Positions 22,901-31,034 of a stretch of DNA of 64,000 nt are shown one piece after another. The stretch comes from Armigeres subalbatus (lineage: Eukaryota; Arthropoda; Insecta; Diptera; Culicidae): the NCBI RefSeq assembly GCF_024139115.2, contig NC_085141.1, positions 133,423,822 through 133,487,821 of the forward strand. Reading direction: 5' to 3'. The notes under the pieces were generated by a model. The model was given only the letters and a program-made list of their open reading frames with translations, searched no databases and had not been told where the DNA came from. Position numbers and translations under genes: made by a program. The stretch's first letter is position 1; each line of letters begins with the position of its first letter.

Positions 22901-25344
22901 AGGCAAATAATATTTAATCCATTTTTTATTCATTCAAGAACAATATTATCTAAACAAGCTTATCTCACTCAGTTAATGTCACGAAAATCGAATGATATCA
23001 GGAAAGCTGATTGACTCATAATTATGTGCAAAATCGCATCGTGTCACAATTATGAGTCAGTAAGTGTTTGTTTACAAATGAAAAGTGCTGAAAATTTATT
23101 CTATCCTGAATATAAATTGTAGCTGTTTTAGCTATTATCAGATTGGTATCATAAGAAGAAGTAATTATGTGATTCTAAAATGCATTATGGTTTAAGTATG
23201 ATTAGTTTGCCAGTTTCAGCTCTTTCTTCATCAAAGTGACTAATAATTGTATGTGATCCATGATTGTGTTGGACTGTACTATTGCGTTAAATTTGTTCCC
23301 GGATTACAGCATTTTTATATTTTGAAGTTGTACTTACTTAATGTAGAAATGAACATAATAACGAACCCAGTGAACATGGGAATACTATAACCTATCCTGA
23401 AAAAAAGAATTGCATTTAAAGTTTGAAGTACAGCTTCAGTTATACAGTTTTTTTTTTCAAATCTGTATTTCTAAGGCAAAATCTAAGGTATTGTTGTTCG
23501 ATACTTTTCAAATGTGTTTAATACTCGACAATTTCTTACTTATGCGTTAATGGACCGACTATGGGGTTGGCAAGTAGCTGGACGAAAGCTTTCGATGCAA
23601 ACATAAGGCCAACTTCAACCGTTTCCTCCACCAGCTCCTTGTGACGTTCCTCTCGTTCTGCATGCCAACTTGCGTTATCTGAATGATAAATGAATGTTGA
23701 AAAAAAAATACTAAATTAATATTTCAACATTGGATTTTATATACTACGGAGTGATATTTAGATTTGTTAACAAAGTCTACTTCTTCAAAGACTCTGTATT
23801 CCAACTGGAACTGCTTTTCAATTTAGTGATCATTAGCATTTCCACAGTTATTAATTACGAAAGCTTTTCTATGCCGCCAATTGTATGAATTTGTATCGTG
23901 TATCACAAGAAAGAGTAATAGGGGTAGTGGTGTGTGTCGGTCCAGAATTCGTCGGCGGTTGCGTGTATCAGCGTGGCATCATTTTATTGCATGCCGAGAC
24001 ATTTTTAAAGATTTTTCGCTTTGTAATTTTTTAACAATTTTTTTGGAACCTCCTTGTCAGTTTTTCGGGATTTATTCGACAAAGTCTTAAATATTGTCTT
24101 GGACAATTCTTTCGTGAAAATATCCTTGGCAAATTCTTCGGAATTTTCTTGGGAAAATCGAGAAAAATTTCTCAGAAAAGATTCATTCAAATTTCCTCAG
24201 CAAATTCTTCGGAGCAACCCGACAAATTCTTTCCTCGATTGTTTCGTAAAAATATACTTATAGAAAATTCATCGACTAATTTTTCAAAACTTTATCAACA
24301 TATTCTTCCAAATTTCCTCCCGAATTTCTTCGGAATATCCTTGCGAAATTCTTCAAGATATCTACGGAAATTCCACGACACATTTTTCGAAATTTCCTCA
24401 GCGAATTATTGGAAATTTCCTCGGCATATTCTTCGGAATTTTCCCGGGGAATTCTTTGGCATTTTCTGTCCGAAACTGGCAAATTGTTTGGAATTTCCTT
24501 GGAAAATTCTTTCGTCAATACATCCCTAACAGTTTCTTCGAAATTCGCCTGACATTTTTTTTTTGAGAAATTTTCTTCTGGGATTCCTTCGTAAATTCCT
24601 TCGACAATGTTCTTCGTAAATTCTTCAAAGTTTTCTCCGGAAATTATTTGAAATTTCCTCAAGAATTTCTTTGAAACTACGTCCGGAAATTTTTTGGGAT
24701 TATTTTATCAAATTGCTCAAAATTCTCTCGAAAAAAGTCTTTGGAATTTCATCCATTTCATCAAAATCCTTCAGAATAATCTCAGGAAATTCTTCGATTT
24801 TTTTACCGAAACCATTCGGGATATTTTTCGGAATTGTCGTGGTGTAACAATTCTAACTCAAGGGATCGAACTACCTAAGTGAGAGTTTAACAATGTATAT
24901 AAGTTTACGATTATGATTAAAATAAAGAATAATGAATGAACACGATGAATTCTATGATTAAGATTAATGATTAATGTTTAAATGCAAAACAATTATGAAT
25001 ATAAATAATTAATGAACTGTTATTATATTGTAATGGTAGCATTCGTTCAGAAATGTCCCACAAAAGATTATTTGAGAGATTTTATGAGGAATTGCCGAAA
25101 GGCAGTTTTGCCCTCTGAGAGAATCATGCCCTTATTTGGATCAAAACGAATATACACTGTCAGACATACAGCAATAAAAACTTCGCCGACTTACCATAAC
25201 CAGGAGTGGTGATGTCAATCCCATTGTACGGAGTAGTGGTTTCTTTCTCACACGGTGAAAGCGTCGTCGGTGGTGTTTTAGGAAAGCTAGCTAGAGGGGC
25301 ATCGGGGTGTCTGATGTCGTACAGGAATTCCGGAATGATTGGCA
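13653..25344 (-). CDS. Vmat: Vesicular monoamine transporter, six 3' coding exons (partial gene, 5' end missing)
   Basis: The product is a proton-antiporting MFS transporter (SLC18 family) that loads dopamine, serotonin, histamine or octopamine into synaptic vesicles. Six exons (25344-25195, 23678-23540, 23396-23338, 15885-15290, 15200-15004, 13971-13653) join with GT/AG borders. Their lengths 150, 139, 59, 596, 197 and 319 nt close in frame when one base comes from the missing upstream exon, giving 486 residues. Residues known to matter in mammalian VMAT2 are present: Lys80 (FASK, TM2), Arg131 (LARALQGIG), Glu253 (MLEPSLPIW), Asp340 (GMVDS, TM10) and Asp367 (GDVAFC, TM11); spacing K80-R131 (51) and D340-D367 (27) equals VMAT2. 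The lumenal loop after TM1 has an Asn-Ala-Ser glycosylation site. VAChT is unlikely because the [11 protein letters not shown] and [12 protein letters not shown] blocks are VMAT-type. The TM1 exon with its Asp was not found here. Introns carry SINEs, MITEs and simple arrays. Confidence 0.95.
13972..15003 (-). other. Vmat: Vmat intron between exons e and f
   Basis: This 1,032-nt AT-rich intron has GT/AG borders. No coding block, SINE or foldback was recognised in it. Confidence 0.8.
15004..15200 (-). CDS. Vmat: Vmat exon e: TM10-TM11
   Basis: The acceptor CTAAG ends at 15201 and the donor AG|GTAAGC follows 15004. It encodes [20 protein letters not shown], then [20 protein letters not shown] and [11 protein letters not shown]. 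It carries the two transmembrane Asp residues (340 and 367 of this fragment) that serve proton coupling and substrate binding in the family. The last two bases make a Ser codon with the final exon. The intron upstream of it is only 89 nt. Confidence 0.95.
15290..15885 (-). CDS. Vmat: Vmat exon d: TM4-TM9 core
   Basis: This is the largest coding exon (596 nt). The acceptor TTTTCAG precedes 15885 and the donor TGT|GTAAGT follows 15290, phase 0. It encodes [20 protein letters not shown], the [13 protein letters not shown] signature, [17 protein letters not shown], then [23 protein letters not shown] and [13 protein letters not shown]. All are SLC18 VMAT hallmarks. The intron upstream is 7.45 kb and holds the nested transposons at 18448-21876. 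Confidence 0.97.
16121..16290 (-). mobile_element. Feilai-type SINE fragment
   Basis: TTCTTATTGGCATTACATTC, GCCTCGCAGCTTAG, TTAACTGCGAGGTTTCT and CGTATATCATGAG match the SINE body complete at 25913-26213, in reverse orientation. The tRNA-related head is missing. It lies in the Vmat intron. Confidence 0.8.
16291..17099. other. Intronic AT-rich sequence, weak repeats
   Basis: The phrase CCCAGCAGGTCCATTGAG at 16678 recurs as CCCAGTAGGTCCATTGAG at 17077. AGAACGTTCAACGTTCGTTC (about 16760-16780) is palindrome-rich. No gene. Confidence 0.4.
17100..17560. repeat. Three tandem units of 152 bp
   Basis: TTATTGAACC anchors lie at 17134, 17286 and 17438, exactly 152 bp apart. Each is followed by GGGTG(C/T)ATACC, GATGAGGACATT-like and GTGGGCTGAA blocks. 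Lies in the Vmat intron. Confidence 0.75.
17561..18447. other. Intronic sequence, nothing recognised
   Basis: Only a poly-T stretch near 18270-18285 followed by GTGTCTTTATTTAGGAGACT stands out. It resembles short inserts at 15925-15975 and 61155-61222. Confidence 0.4.
18862..21389. mobile_element. PIF/Harbinger-like TIR element, outer copy, split by a second copy
   Basis: Ends are TAGCCTATTCAGATT and the inverted form AATCTGAATAGGCTA. It is flanked by TTA on both sides (18859-18861 and 21390-21392), the 3-bp TWA duplication typical of PIF/Harbinger. Own sequence: 18862-19919 and 21134-21389. No transposase. Confidence 0.75.
19920..21133. mobile_element. PIF/Harbinger-like TIR element, inner copy (1,214 bp)
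   Basis: Same TIRs, flanked by TAA (19917-19919 and 21134-21136), and inserted in the outer copy. The left 900 bp is closely similar to 18862-19910 and its last 250 bp to 21137-21389. The interior includes GCTCTCTCGTAATAATTGTTC and a GTAAATAATGACATCATAAA stretch. Non-autonomous. Confidence 0.8.
22030..22420. repeat. Three degenerate tandem units ending GGTCAAGGGGTTCAGAAGTT-like
   Basis: TTCCATATTTGGTTTAAATCG, TTCCAAATTTGGTGAAAATCG and TTTCAAATTTGGTGGAAATCG recur near 22079, 22212 and 22363, with CTCCCTCCCT blocks between. The period is about 130-150 bp and the units are diverged. The 112-codon ORF at 21935-22273 crosses this and is not taken as a gene. Confidence 0.5.
22430..23337. other. 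Intronic sequence, nothing recognised
   Basis: Short ORFs at 22534-22900 (84 and 100 codons, overlapping frames) have no recognisable domain. A near-palindrome ACTCATAATTATG...CACAATTATGAGTCAGT is present at 23014-23063. Confidence 0.4.
23338..23396 (-). CDS. Vmat: Vmat exon c: 59-nt microexon, TM3
   Basis: This 59-nt exon is too short for an ORF search. The acceptor TTTTTTCAG ends at 23397 and the donor A|GTAAGTA follows 23338. It encodes [19 protein letters not shown], matching the TM3 block IGYPIPIFAGFCIMFVST of mammalian VMATs almost residue by residue. Phase fits both neighbours (two bases in, one base out). Confidence 0.92.
23540..23678 (-). CDS. Vmat: Vmat exon b: loop end, TM2
   Basis: The acceptor CAG precedes 23678 and the donor AA|GTAAG follows 23540. 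It encodes the NAS glycosylation motif, a highly charged stretch ([14 protein letters not shown]), then [22 protein letters not shown]. This is the TM2 block with the conserved Lys and the start of the MFS loop 2-3 motif ([13 protein letters not shown]). It leaves two bases of a Lys codon for the next exon. Confidence 0.92.
23775..23890 (-). mobile_element. SINE fragment related to 7438-7922
   Basis: CTTCTTCAAAGACTCTGTATTCCAACTGGAAC and ATTAGCATTTCCACAGTTATT-type blocks match the tail-proximal part of the SINE at 7438-7922 in the same orientation. The tRNA head is absent. Confidence 0.6.
24010..24840. repeat. Degenerate AATTCTTCGGAATTTCCTC array
   Basis: About 830 bp of loosely periodic units with GGAAATTCTTCGGAAT / TTTCCTCGG motifs spaced roughly 27-30 bp. 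Both strands stay open for over 120 codons (24149-24529 plus, 24276-24662 minus), giving low-complexity Phe/Asn/Glu-rich frames. I regard these as repeat-derived. Similar short stretches lie at 27640-27930 and 32930-33240. Confidence 0.65.
25195..25344 (-). CDS. Vmat: Vmat exon a: end of TM1 and large lumenal loop
   Basis: The acceptor is TTTCAG just upstream of 25344 and the donor G|GTAAG follows 25195. The exon opens with two bases of a Val codon, then [13 protein letters not shown], which matches the VVPIIPSYLY block directly after TM1 in vertebrate VMATs. The rest is a Pro/Thr-rich hydrophilic stretch (the lumenal loop), shorter than in mammals. It ends on one base of an Asp codon completed by the next exon. 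Confidence 0.9.
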
Positions 25345-25912
25345 CTGAAAGTATGGAAATAAAGGAGAGAATATTTAATTTATAAAGTCTTCATTGGTAT
25401 AATTTATGGAAAATGCTGGATTCGCCGCCTCCTCTCATGCGAGACTCAGACAGAGATGAGAAATAACAAGATCCCTTAGTGTGAAATTGGAAAAACATTG
25501 CCGTTTATCGTCTGTCGGTGTCACTAAATTTCCTGTGGTCCGTTTTCCCCACCCGGCATGCACTACTCAGGAAATTGGATGTGACACCGTATAATGGGGG
25601 AGAGAATAAATGTTGATTATTCAGTCAGTCTTTTCTGGCCAGGAGCCTACGACTGACGCCGTGAACGAGCGATGCAACAGGGTTATTCATCTTCAGTATC
25701 TACCTAATTGGATTATATAAGTTTAAACGAAAATTGAAATTTAACCGTCAATCAATGTTTCTTTCAGTATGGCTTCGAAACTTTTCTTTTAGGCTTTCAA
25801 TACATATAGAGTACATAGATAGTTGTATTTGGTTGTTGGATGAACAACATTGATTGAAGTTTCATCAATTTAATGAGAAAACATTATTAAAACTCTTCAA
25901 CTATTTATGGCT
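25345..25912. other. Putative Vmat intron, no recognised feature
   Basis: AT-rich with no block resembling the VMAT TM1 exon and no repeat of note. Confidence 0.4.
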
Positions 25913-26213
25913 CTCCTTTATGGGCCCTCCTTAGCCGTACGGTAAGATGCGCGGCTACAAAGCAAGACCATGCTGAGGGTGGCTGGGTTAGATTCCCGGT
26001 GCCGGTCTAGACAATTTTCGGATTGGAAATTGTCTCGACTTCCCTGGGCATAAAAGTATCATCGTGTTAGCCTCATGATATACGAATGCAGAAATGGTAA
26101 CCTTGGCTTAGAAACCTCGCAGTTAATAACTGTGGAAGTGCTTAATGAACACTAAGCTGCGAGGCGGCAATGTCCCAGTGGGGGATGTAATGCCAACGAA
26201 GAAGAAGAAGAAG
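25913..26213 (+). mobile_element. Full-length Feilai-type SINE with 14-bp target duplication
   Basis: Flanked by AACTATTTATGGCT at 25899-25912 and 26214-26227. The head has an A box (TTAGCCGTACGGT) and a B box (GGGTTAGATTCCC, two bases off the consensus). The tRNA-unrelated body ends in a (GAA)n tail. It is the reference copy for the other SINE pieces in this window. Confidence 0.92.
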
Positions 26214-26227
26214 AACTATTTATGGCT

Positions 26228-26766
26228 AATTTAAAGTCTGTATTTTCCAAGCTTGTTTTCAATGTTTTTCATTAAATAATTCACTCTTTATTTGGCACCA
26301 CAATCATTATCAATTAAATTACCCGGCTAACCACTAGTCATACATCTTCAAAGTTATTCATTAAAAAATAAATGATTTTATCGGTATAACTTTACACTAA
26401 ATTATTCCCAAAAATGATACAAATCTTAATGAATCGTTATCGCAATTCATGTAAAGTATGATATCAACGCAATGATATATTTTGACAAAGTATTTCGAAG
26501 ATGAACATCGCTACATCTTTACCACTAATAAATTGCAATAGCGATATGAATATTATTGATATATTTTAACAACGAATTTTACTGTTGAACACCGCAGCAC
26601 CTTTATCGCTTTTTAGTTCATCGATTCAAAGCGTTGGATACCAAAACATTGATGGATATTTTGGCGTTTGTTTGCATCAATTTCCGATTAAGCAAATAAA
26701 TAAAAAATAATAAAAACCCCCGAAATTTCTATTCTACTTTAAAAAATATATATTTTTGGCGGCATC
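26228..26766. other. No recognised feature
   Basis: AT-rich sequence without open frames or clear repeats; weak internal similarity of TCGCAAT/ATATTTTGACAA phrases near 26440 and 26540. Confidence 0.4.
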
Positions 26767-27022
26767 ATCTTCTTCTTCTTCTTATTGGCATTACATCCCC
26801 ACACTGGGACAGAGCCGCCTCGCAGATTAGTGTTCATTCAGCACTTCCACAGTTATTAACTGCGAGGTTTCTAAGCCAAGGTTACCATTTTTGCATTCGT
26901 ATATCATGAGGCTAACACGATGATACTTTTATGCCCAAGGAAGTCGAGACAATTTCCAATCCGAAAATTGTCTAGACCGGCACCGGGAATCGAACCCAGC
27001 CACCCTCAGCATGGTCTTGCTA
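26767..27022 (-). mobile_element. Feilai-type SINE, minus orientation
   Basis: CTTCTTCTTCTTATTGGCAT tail, GCCTCGCAG body, then the B box as GGGAATCGAACCC (intact consensus on the minus strand). It is cut just after CATGGTCTTGCT, so the A-box end is missing. Confidence 0.88.
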
Positions 27023-28003
27023 AGGCGGGCATCAATTGATATCGATATTTTCACCCAAAAAAACCCTTTTTTTGTGACATTCATTGTGTTAAACGTTTTG
27101 TATCAAAACTCGTATTCAAACCGATCAGAGAAAGTCATACTTGCCAGCTCATTGCATTAGGTGGTTATACAACAAGGCCACAAATCGCCCATTTTAGAGA
27201 CCAGTATTTTTCCAACAGCACGAAGCCACAACACGCATAGGAGGTAAAACAATAGTAGATGATTTGCTCACTTGTGTTGAACAATCGACTTAAAAACATT
27301 GTACAAAAATTATTATGTCAAAAATGGGCGTTTGAATTTGGGAGTAGAAAATCGTGTGGTGAAATACATTTTTCACGAATGCCTTCCAAAGACATTTGGG
27401 GCTTTTCAACGCGCATGTTTTGCTACAAGAACATCGTCTGTATCTTTTTCCGTTGTCATGTTCCATCATGATATATTCGGCCAAATGACATTCGAGAATC
27501 AGCCTTTTCATTCAATTTACCTGTTCGGGCATATGATCCTTATAACCGAATGTCGCTTTAGGCCAAATGCGCTTTTCGGTCAATCGTTTAATTCTGTCAA
27601 ATAGAGATTCTTCTTGAACAATTTCACGAGGAATCACGAAGATTTTATTATGGGCAATACAAAGAAATTCCAGTAGATACTTATCCAAATAAATTCCTTC
27701 TAAACTTCCAAAAAATGCCGAACAGTTTCGTGAAATTTAAATATTTGAGTTAAAAATTCTGAATACTTTTGTAGAAATGCTGGGGAATTCTGAAGAATTT
27801 CATAAAGCTATAAGTGAAAGGAAATCTCGTGAAAATTCCAGTGAGTTTTCCGCATAAATTCCAAATAATGCCCTTTACAAATTCCAATCATTTGTAATTG
27901 AAAACTCTGAGCAATTTTCCTTGGGAATCGAACTCTCCCAAAAAATAAATATCTTGTATTACTGTGTCTGAAACTCGATTTAGCATATGCACAACATGTT
28001 ATA
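27023..28003. other. No gene recognised; degenerate GAATTCTGAAGAATTT sequence
   Basis: From about 27600 to 27930 the sequence contains loosely repeated AAATTCC/GAATTT words like the array at 24010-24840. The ORF at 27299-27604 (101 codons) has no recognisable domain. Confidence 0.4.
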
Positions 28004-28169
28004 GATTTAGTTCGGAAAAGGTATTGGAGGGTAGCCACTTCCTTCGGTGGGGTTTGATCACACAAAACCAGTACGCTAGACAGGTGCTTTCCCAATTAAG
28101 CTAAGGTGGGATCAAACCCCACCGAAGGGAATGGTTACCCTCCAATACCTTTTCCGAACTAAACCTATT
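28004..28169. mobile_element. Palindromic element, about 166 bp
   Basis: The arms TTCGGAAAAGGTATTGGAGG / CCTCCAATACCTTTTCCGAA and CTTCGGTGGGGTTTGATC / GATCAAACCCCACCGAAG pair almost perfectly. The loop (ACACAAAACCAGTACGCTAG region) resembles part of a tRNA-derived sequence also seen at 29850-29910. Confidence 0.75.
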
Positions 28170-28289
28170 AAATCGAGTACGGTAATAATTTCCACTGCGG
28201 GTGGCTTAATACTCGGAACATGTGCAATTAAATTTGGAATGAAATATCTTGTATTGTTGAATTAGTGATATTTTTGGCTTTTTAAGGTC

Positions 28290-28515
28290 AACTTTCCCAA
28301 AGAACGTGGGCTTCGTAGCGACGTCAATCGTCTTAACGCATGTGCTATGAAGTGTGGATTCGATTCCCGCCCCGGTAAGAAGAAAACTTTTCGTGATCGA
28401 AAAATTCTCCACTGGTCCACTAGATGTTATGTAGTCTTGTCCGTTGTCTCATGCTAGGTGTTAAGTGTTCAGTCTGAACGACCCCTAGTCGAAGACGGTG
28501 TTCCTGTCTTTTTTT
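28290..28515 (+). mobile_element. tRNA-derived SINE-like repeat
   Basis: The B box GGATTCGATTCCC sits at 28355-28370, preceded by an A-box-like TTCGTAGCGACGTC. A body of about 120 bp ends in a T-rich tail (GTCTTTTTTTATTC). No target duplication was found. Confidence 0.55.
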
Positions 28516-29819
28516 ATTCATGCGATATTAAAAAAAATCGTGGTTTTGAAACCGAAGGAGCCGAGGAACCATTTTTGTTTCTAACAATGGCCAGGAACTT
28601 ACACTTGATTTGCTAAACAAAGGACTACCAACATTGTTTCATACCAAAAGTCGTCGCCGTTGTATCAGTTCTCGATCTTTGGCTGGAATATTAGATTGTA
28701 TAGAAAACCGCAAATCTGAACTGATGGTTAAACATTTTATTTTCATAAAGTACGAAATGGATTAAATGAAGTAAATCAACATACCCTTATTTACTACACC
28801 AATGCCATACTGTGAATACTCCTATTAGTAACCTGCAGTCCATCTTTACCTTCCACAGGATATAGGCTAGGTGTGTTTAACCTATATGACGAAGGTAAAA
28901 CGGCGAAGGGTATAAAATGTCCAGAGGGCAGTTGCAGTAGTAATTGGGGCTTGTTGCGAAATTAAGTGAAAATCGATTGCTATTTAAACGAATTCTCTCG
29001 ATACTTGTCATCCCTATCGTCAACTTGCACTCCAGGGTTCTAACTAACAACCAAAGCAGTTATAGCACGCTGGTTTTGCCTATGCCACTGCCTTTTCTGG
29101 TTAGCATCAGCTCATAGCATGTACGTATATTATACGCTCTGCCGGCGATAGCACCACCATCACCGACCAGGATTCGCAAGGTGCCTGAGAAGGTGACAAA
29201 ACGGTGAAGAGGCAAATAAGCTTGATAGCGACATAAAAGCGAACAATTTGTGATCTAATAAATTTCGCACTGATTCAATTATGTATCCATTTCCTTCCCC
29301 GGGTTGGAATGGTGTAAGGAGGTTTCGACAAAAAAAAATATGGATGGAATTTCCCAACTTCATCGATATCAGCGTTATTGTAGTCACTATATATTGATTA
29401 TCACATTTGGTAGTAGGGTGACAATGTGAACAGGAGTTTCGTCAATATAGGAAATGAGTGATTTGAAACTTTGATGAAGCAATTGTTCCCGTGAACTCCA
29501 TATGGCGTAGGCTTTTTTCATGAAAGTGAAACTTGTTCGCCCGTAGCGTTGCAGTGTAAGCTGCTATTTCGATAGCAACACATGAAAAACACTATACCGG
29601 GTTATTGTCCGGCATTTCAGCTACGTGCTCGACCCACCGCAGTCGTCCGTTGTTTGCAGTATAGACGACGGATTGTTCCCCAAACAAATTCTGACGATTC
29701 AATTAATGTGAAACGCCTATTTTTCGGGTGTTAGTCACCTGACATGGTCATTTATTTACAATGTTCTGAAAAACTCAGATGTGAATATGTACATTATGTG
29801 GAAGAATTTGATTTGAAAA
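28516..29819. other. No recognised feature
   Basis: No long frame, inverted repeat or known SINE was recognised over this stretch. Confidence 0.4.
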
Positions 29820-29915
29820 ACATATTGTAGGTAACCACTTTCCTTAGATGATGCTCGTGCCCACGATCTTCAGTACGCAAGACTGGTGCTTTTAACTAAC
29901 TAAGCTACGAAGGAC
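29820..29915 (-). repeat. tRNA-like fragment
   Basis: On the minus strand TTCGTAGCTTAGTTAGTTAA is a good A box. AGTCTTGCGTACTGAAGATC follows, as in a tRNA anticodon arm, and CGTGGGCACGAG is a damaged B box. SINE head or tRNA pseudogene; not a functional tRNA. Confidence 0.5.
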
Positions 29916-30297
29916 TTCCGTCGGCTTTCGCAACTAAGCGGCTGCAGAATGACCCATTCTTCATAAGCAAATATACTGATCAAGTAGATGTTGTGCTATT
30001 TGCCAGTCGGTCGTCAACCACCACTTCTGGCCACTTTCGAAAAAACCAGAAACTTGAAGGAACTTGAACTTGTGCATGCACATAAAAAAAAGTCAAACTC
30101 TGACTAAGTGATCATAGTCATATTTGATTTTTACAGGATATAAAATTTTCATGAAAACAACTTTTATGGAAATAAAAGATTTTTATATAAATCTAAAAGA
30201 AATTATCAAATTGCTATACACATTTCTATGTTTTATCCTGAAAAATTAAAAATGTTACATGAAATGTCAGAATTATGACTATTCCATAATCTATCAA

Positions 30298-30420
30298 GGG
30301 GTTGTCCAGAAACCACGTGGTTATATATGGGGGGAGGGGGGTTTGGAAAATAACCACAATAAGCAAAATGGGGGAGGGGGATTTGGTCTCGAACCACGTG
30401 GCTTTTTACACGAAAAGCTT
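30298..30420. mobile_element. MITE fragment with CCAGAAACCACGTGG motif
   Basis: GTCCAGAAACCACGTGGTTAT followed by G-rich GGGGGGAGGGGGG is the reverse complement of the end at 33905-33955. A second AACCACGTGG occurs at 30393. Probably a short copy of the same family. Confidence 0.55.
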
Positions 30421-30484
30421 TTGGTGAATTACAATAGGGGTGTGAAAAATAGAAATCAATTTATCAATAAACGCAAAGCGCATC

Positions 30485-30614
30485 TTAGGCCCGATGTCCA
30501 CGTAGCGTCTTTTCAACTCAGCGTTAAAAAGACGCAGATGTGCATCGAGAAAAAGCGGTAACGCAGCGGTCGCCACGCTGATGCATAACTGCGTTATTTG
30601 ACCATCGGGCCTTA
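30485..30614. mobile_element. MITE with TTAGGCCCGATG ends, 130 bp
   Basis: Inverted ends TTAGGCCCGATG and CATCGGGCCTTA; partly complementary interior (GTAGCGTC, CAGCG). No coding capacity. Confidence 0.7.
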
Positions 30615-31034
30615 GATCCTGTTTCCCTTAAAAAAATAAACGAAAAAATAGGTTGCGATTCAGTCTCACAAAAAAATTTGGAAGGGAAAAATGGAAAAAT
30701 ATTTTTACAAAAAACTCCGCCGCGCCACGCCACCGCCGTTTTGGCATCACGCCGCCGACATTTTTGCATCAGCGCACAGCAGCTACAATTTGAAAAATGT
30801 TCGTGTTTTGACGTAGAATTACGTCCTTCGGTAAGATAGGGGGGTCATTCCACAGTTTAAAATTTGGGACCGTCACGAAAAGACATGTCAGGAAGTACGA
30901 GCCAATAACACAGCCGTTTTTTAACGGATTCTGGAGATTTTGGTATGAGTCGATCAGTAAACTCTCTAAGATTCTATACAACTATTGTAAACAATTGATT
31001 GAATGCATTTGGCTATTGGAAAATTTAATATTGT

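Noticed and set aside
24149..24662. 126- and 128-codon ORFs on opposite strands
   Set aside because: Both arise from the degenerate AATTCTTCGG array; low complexity and mutually overlapping.
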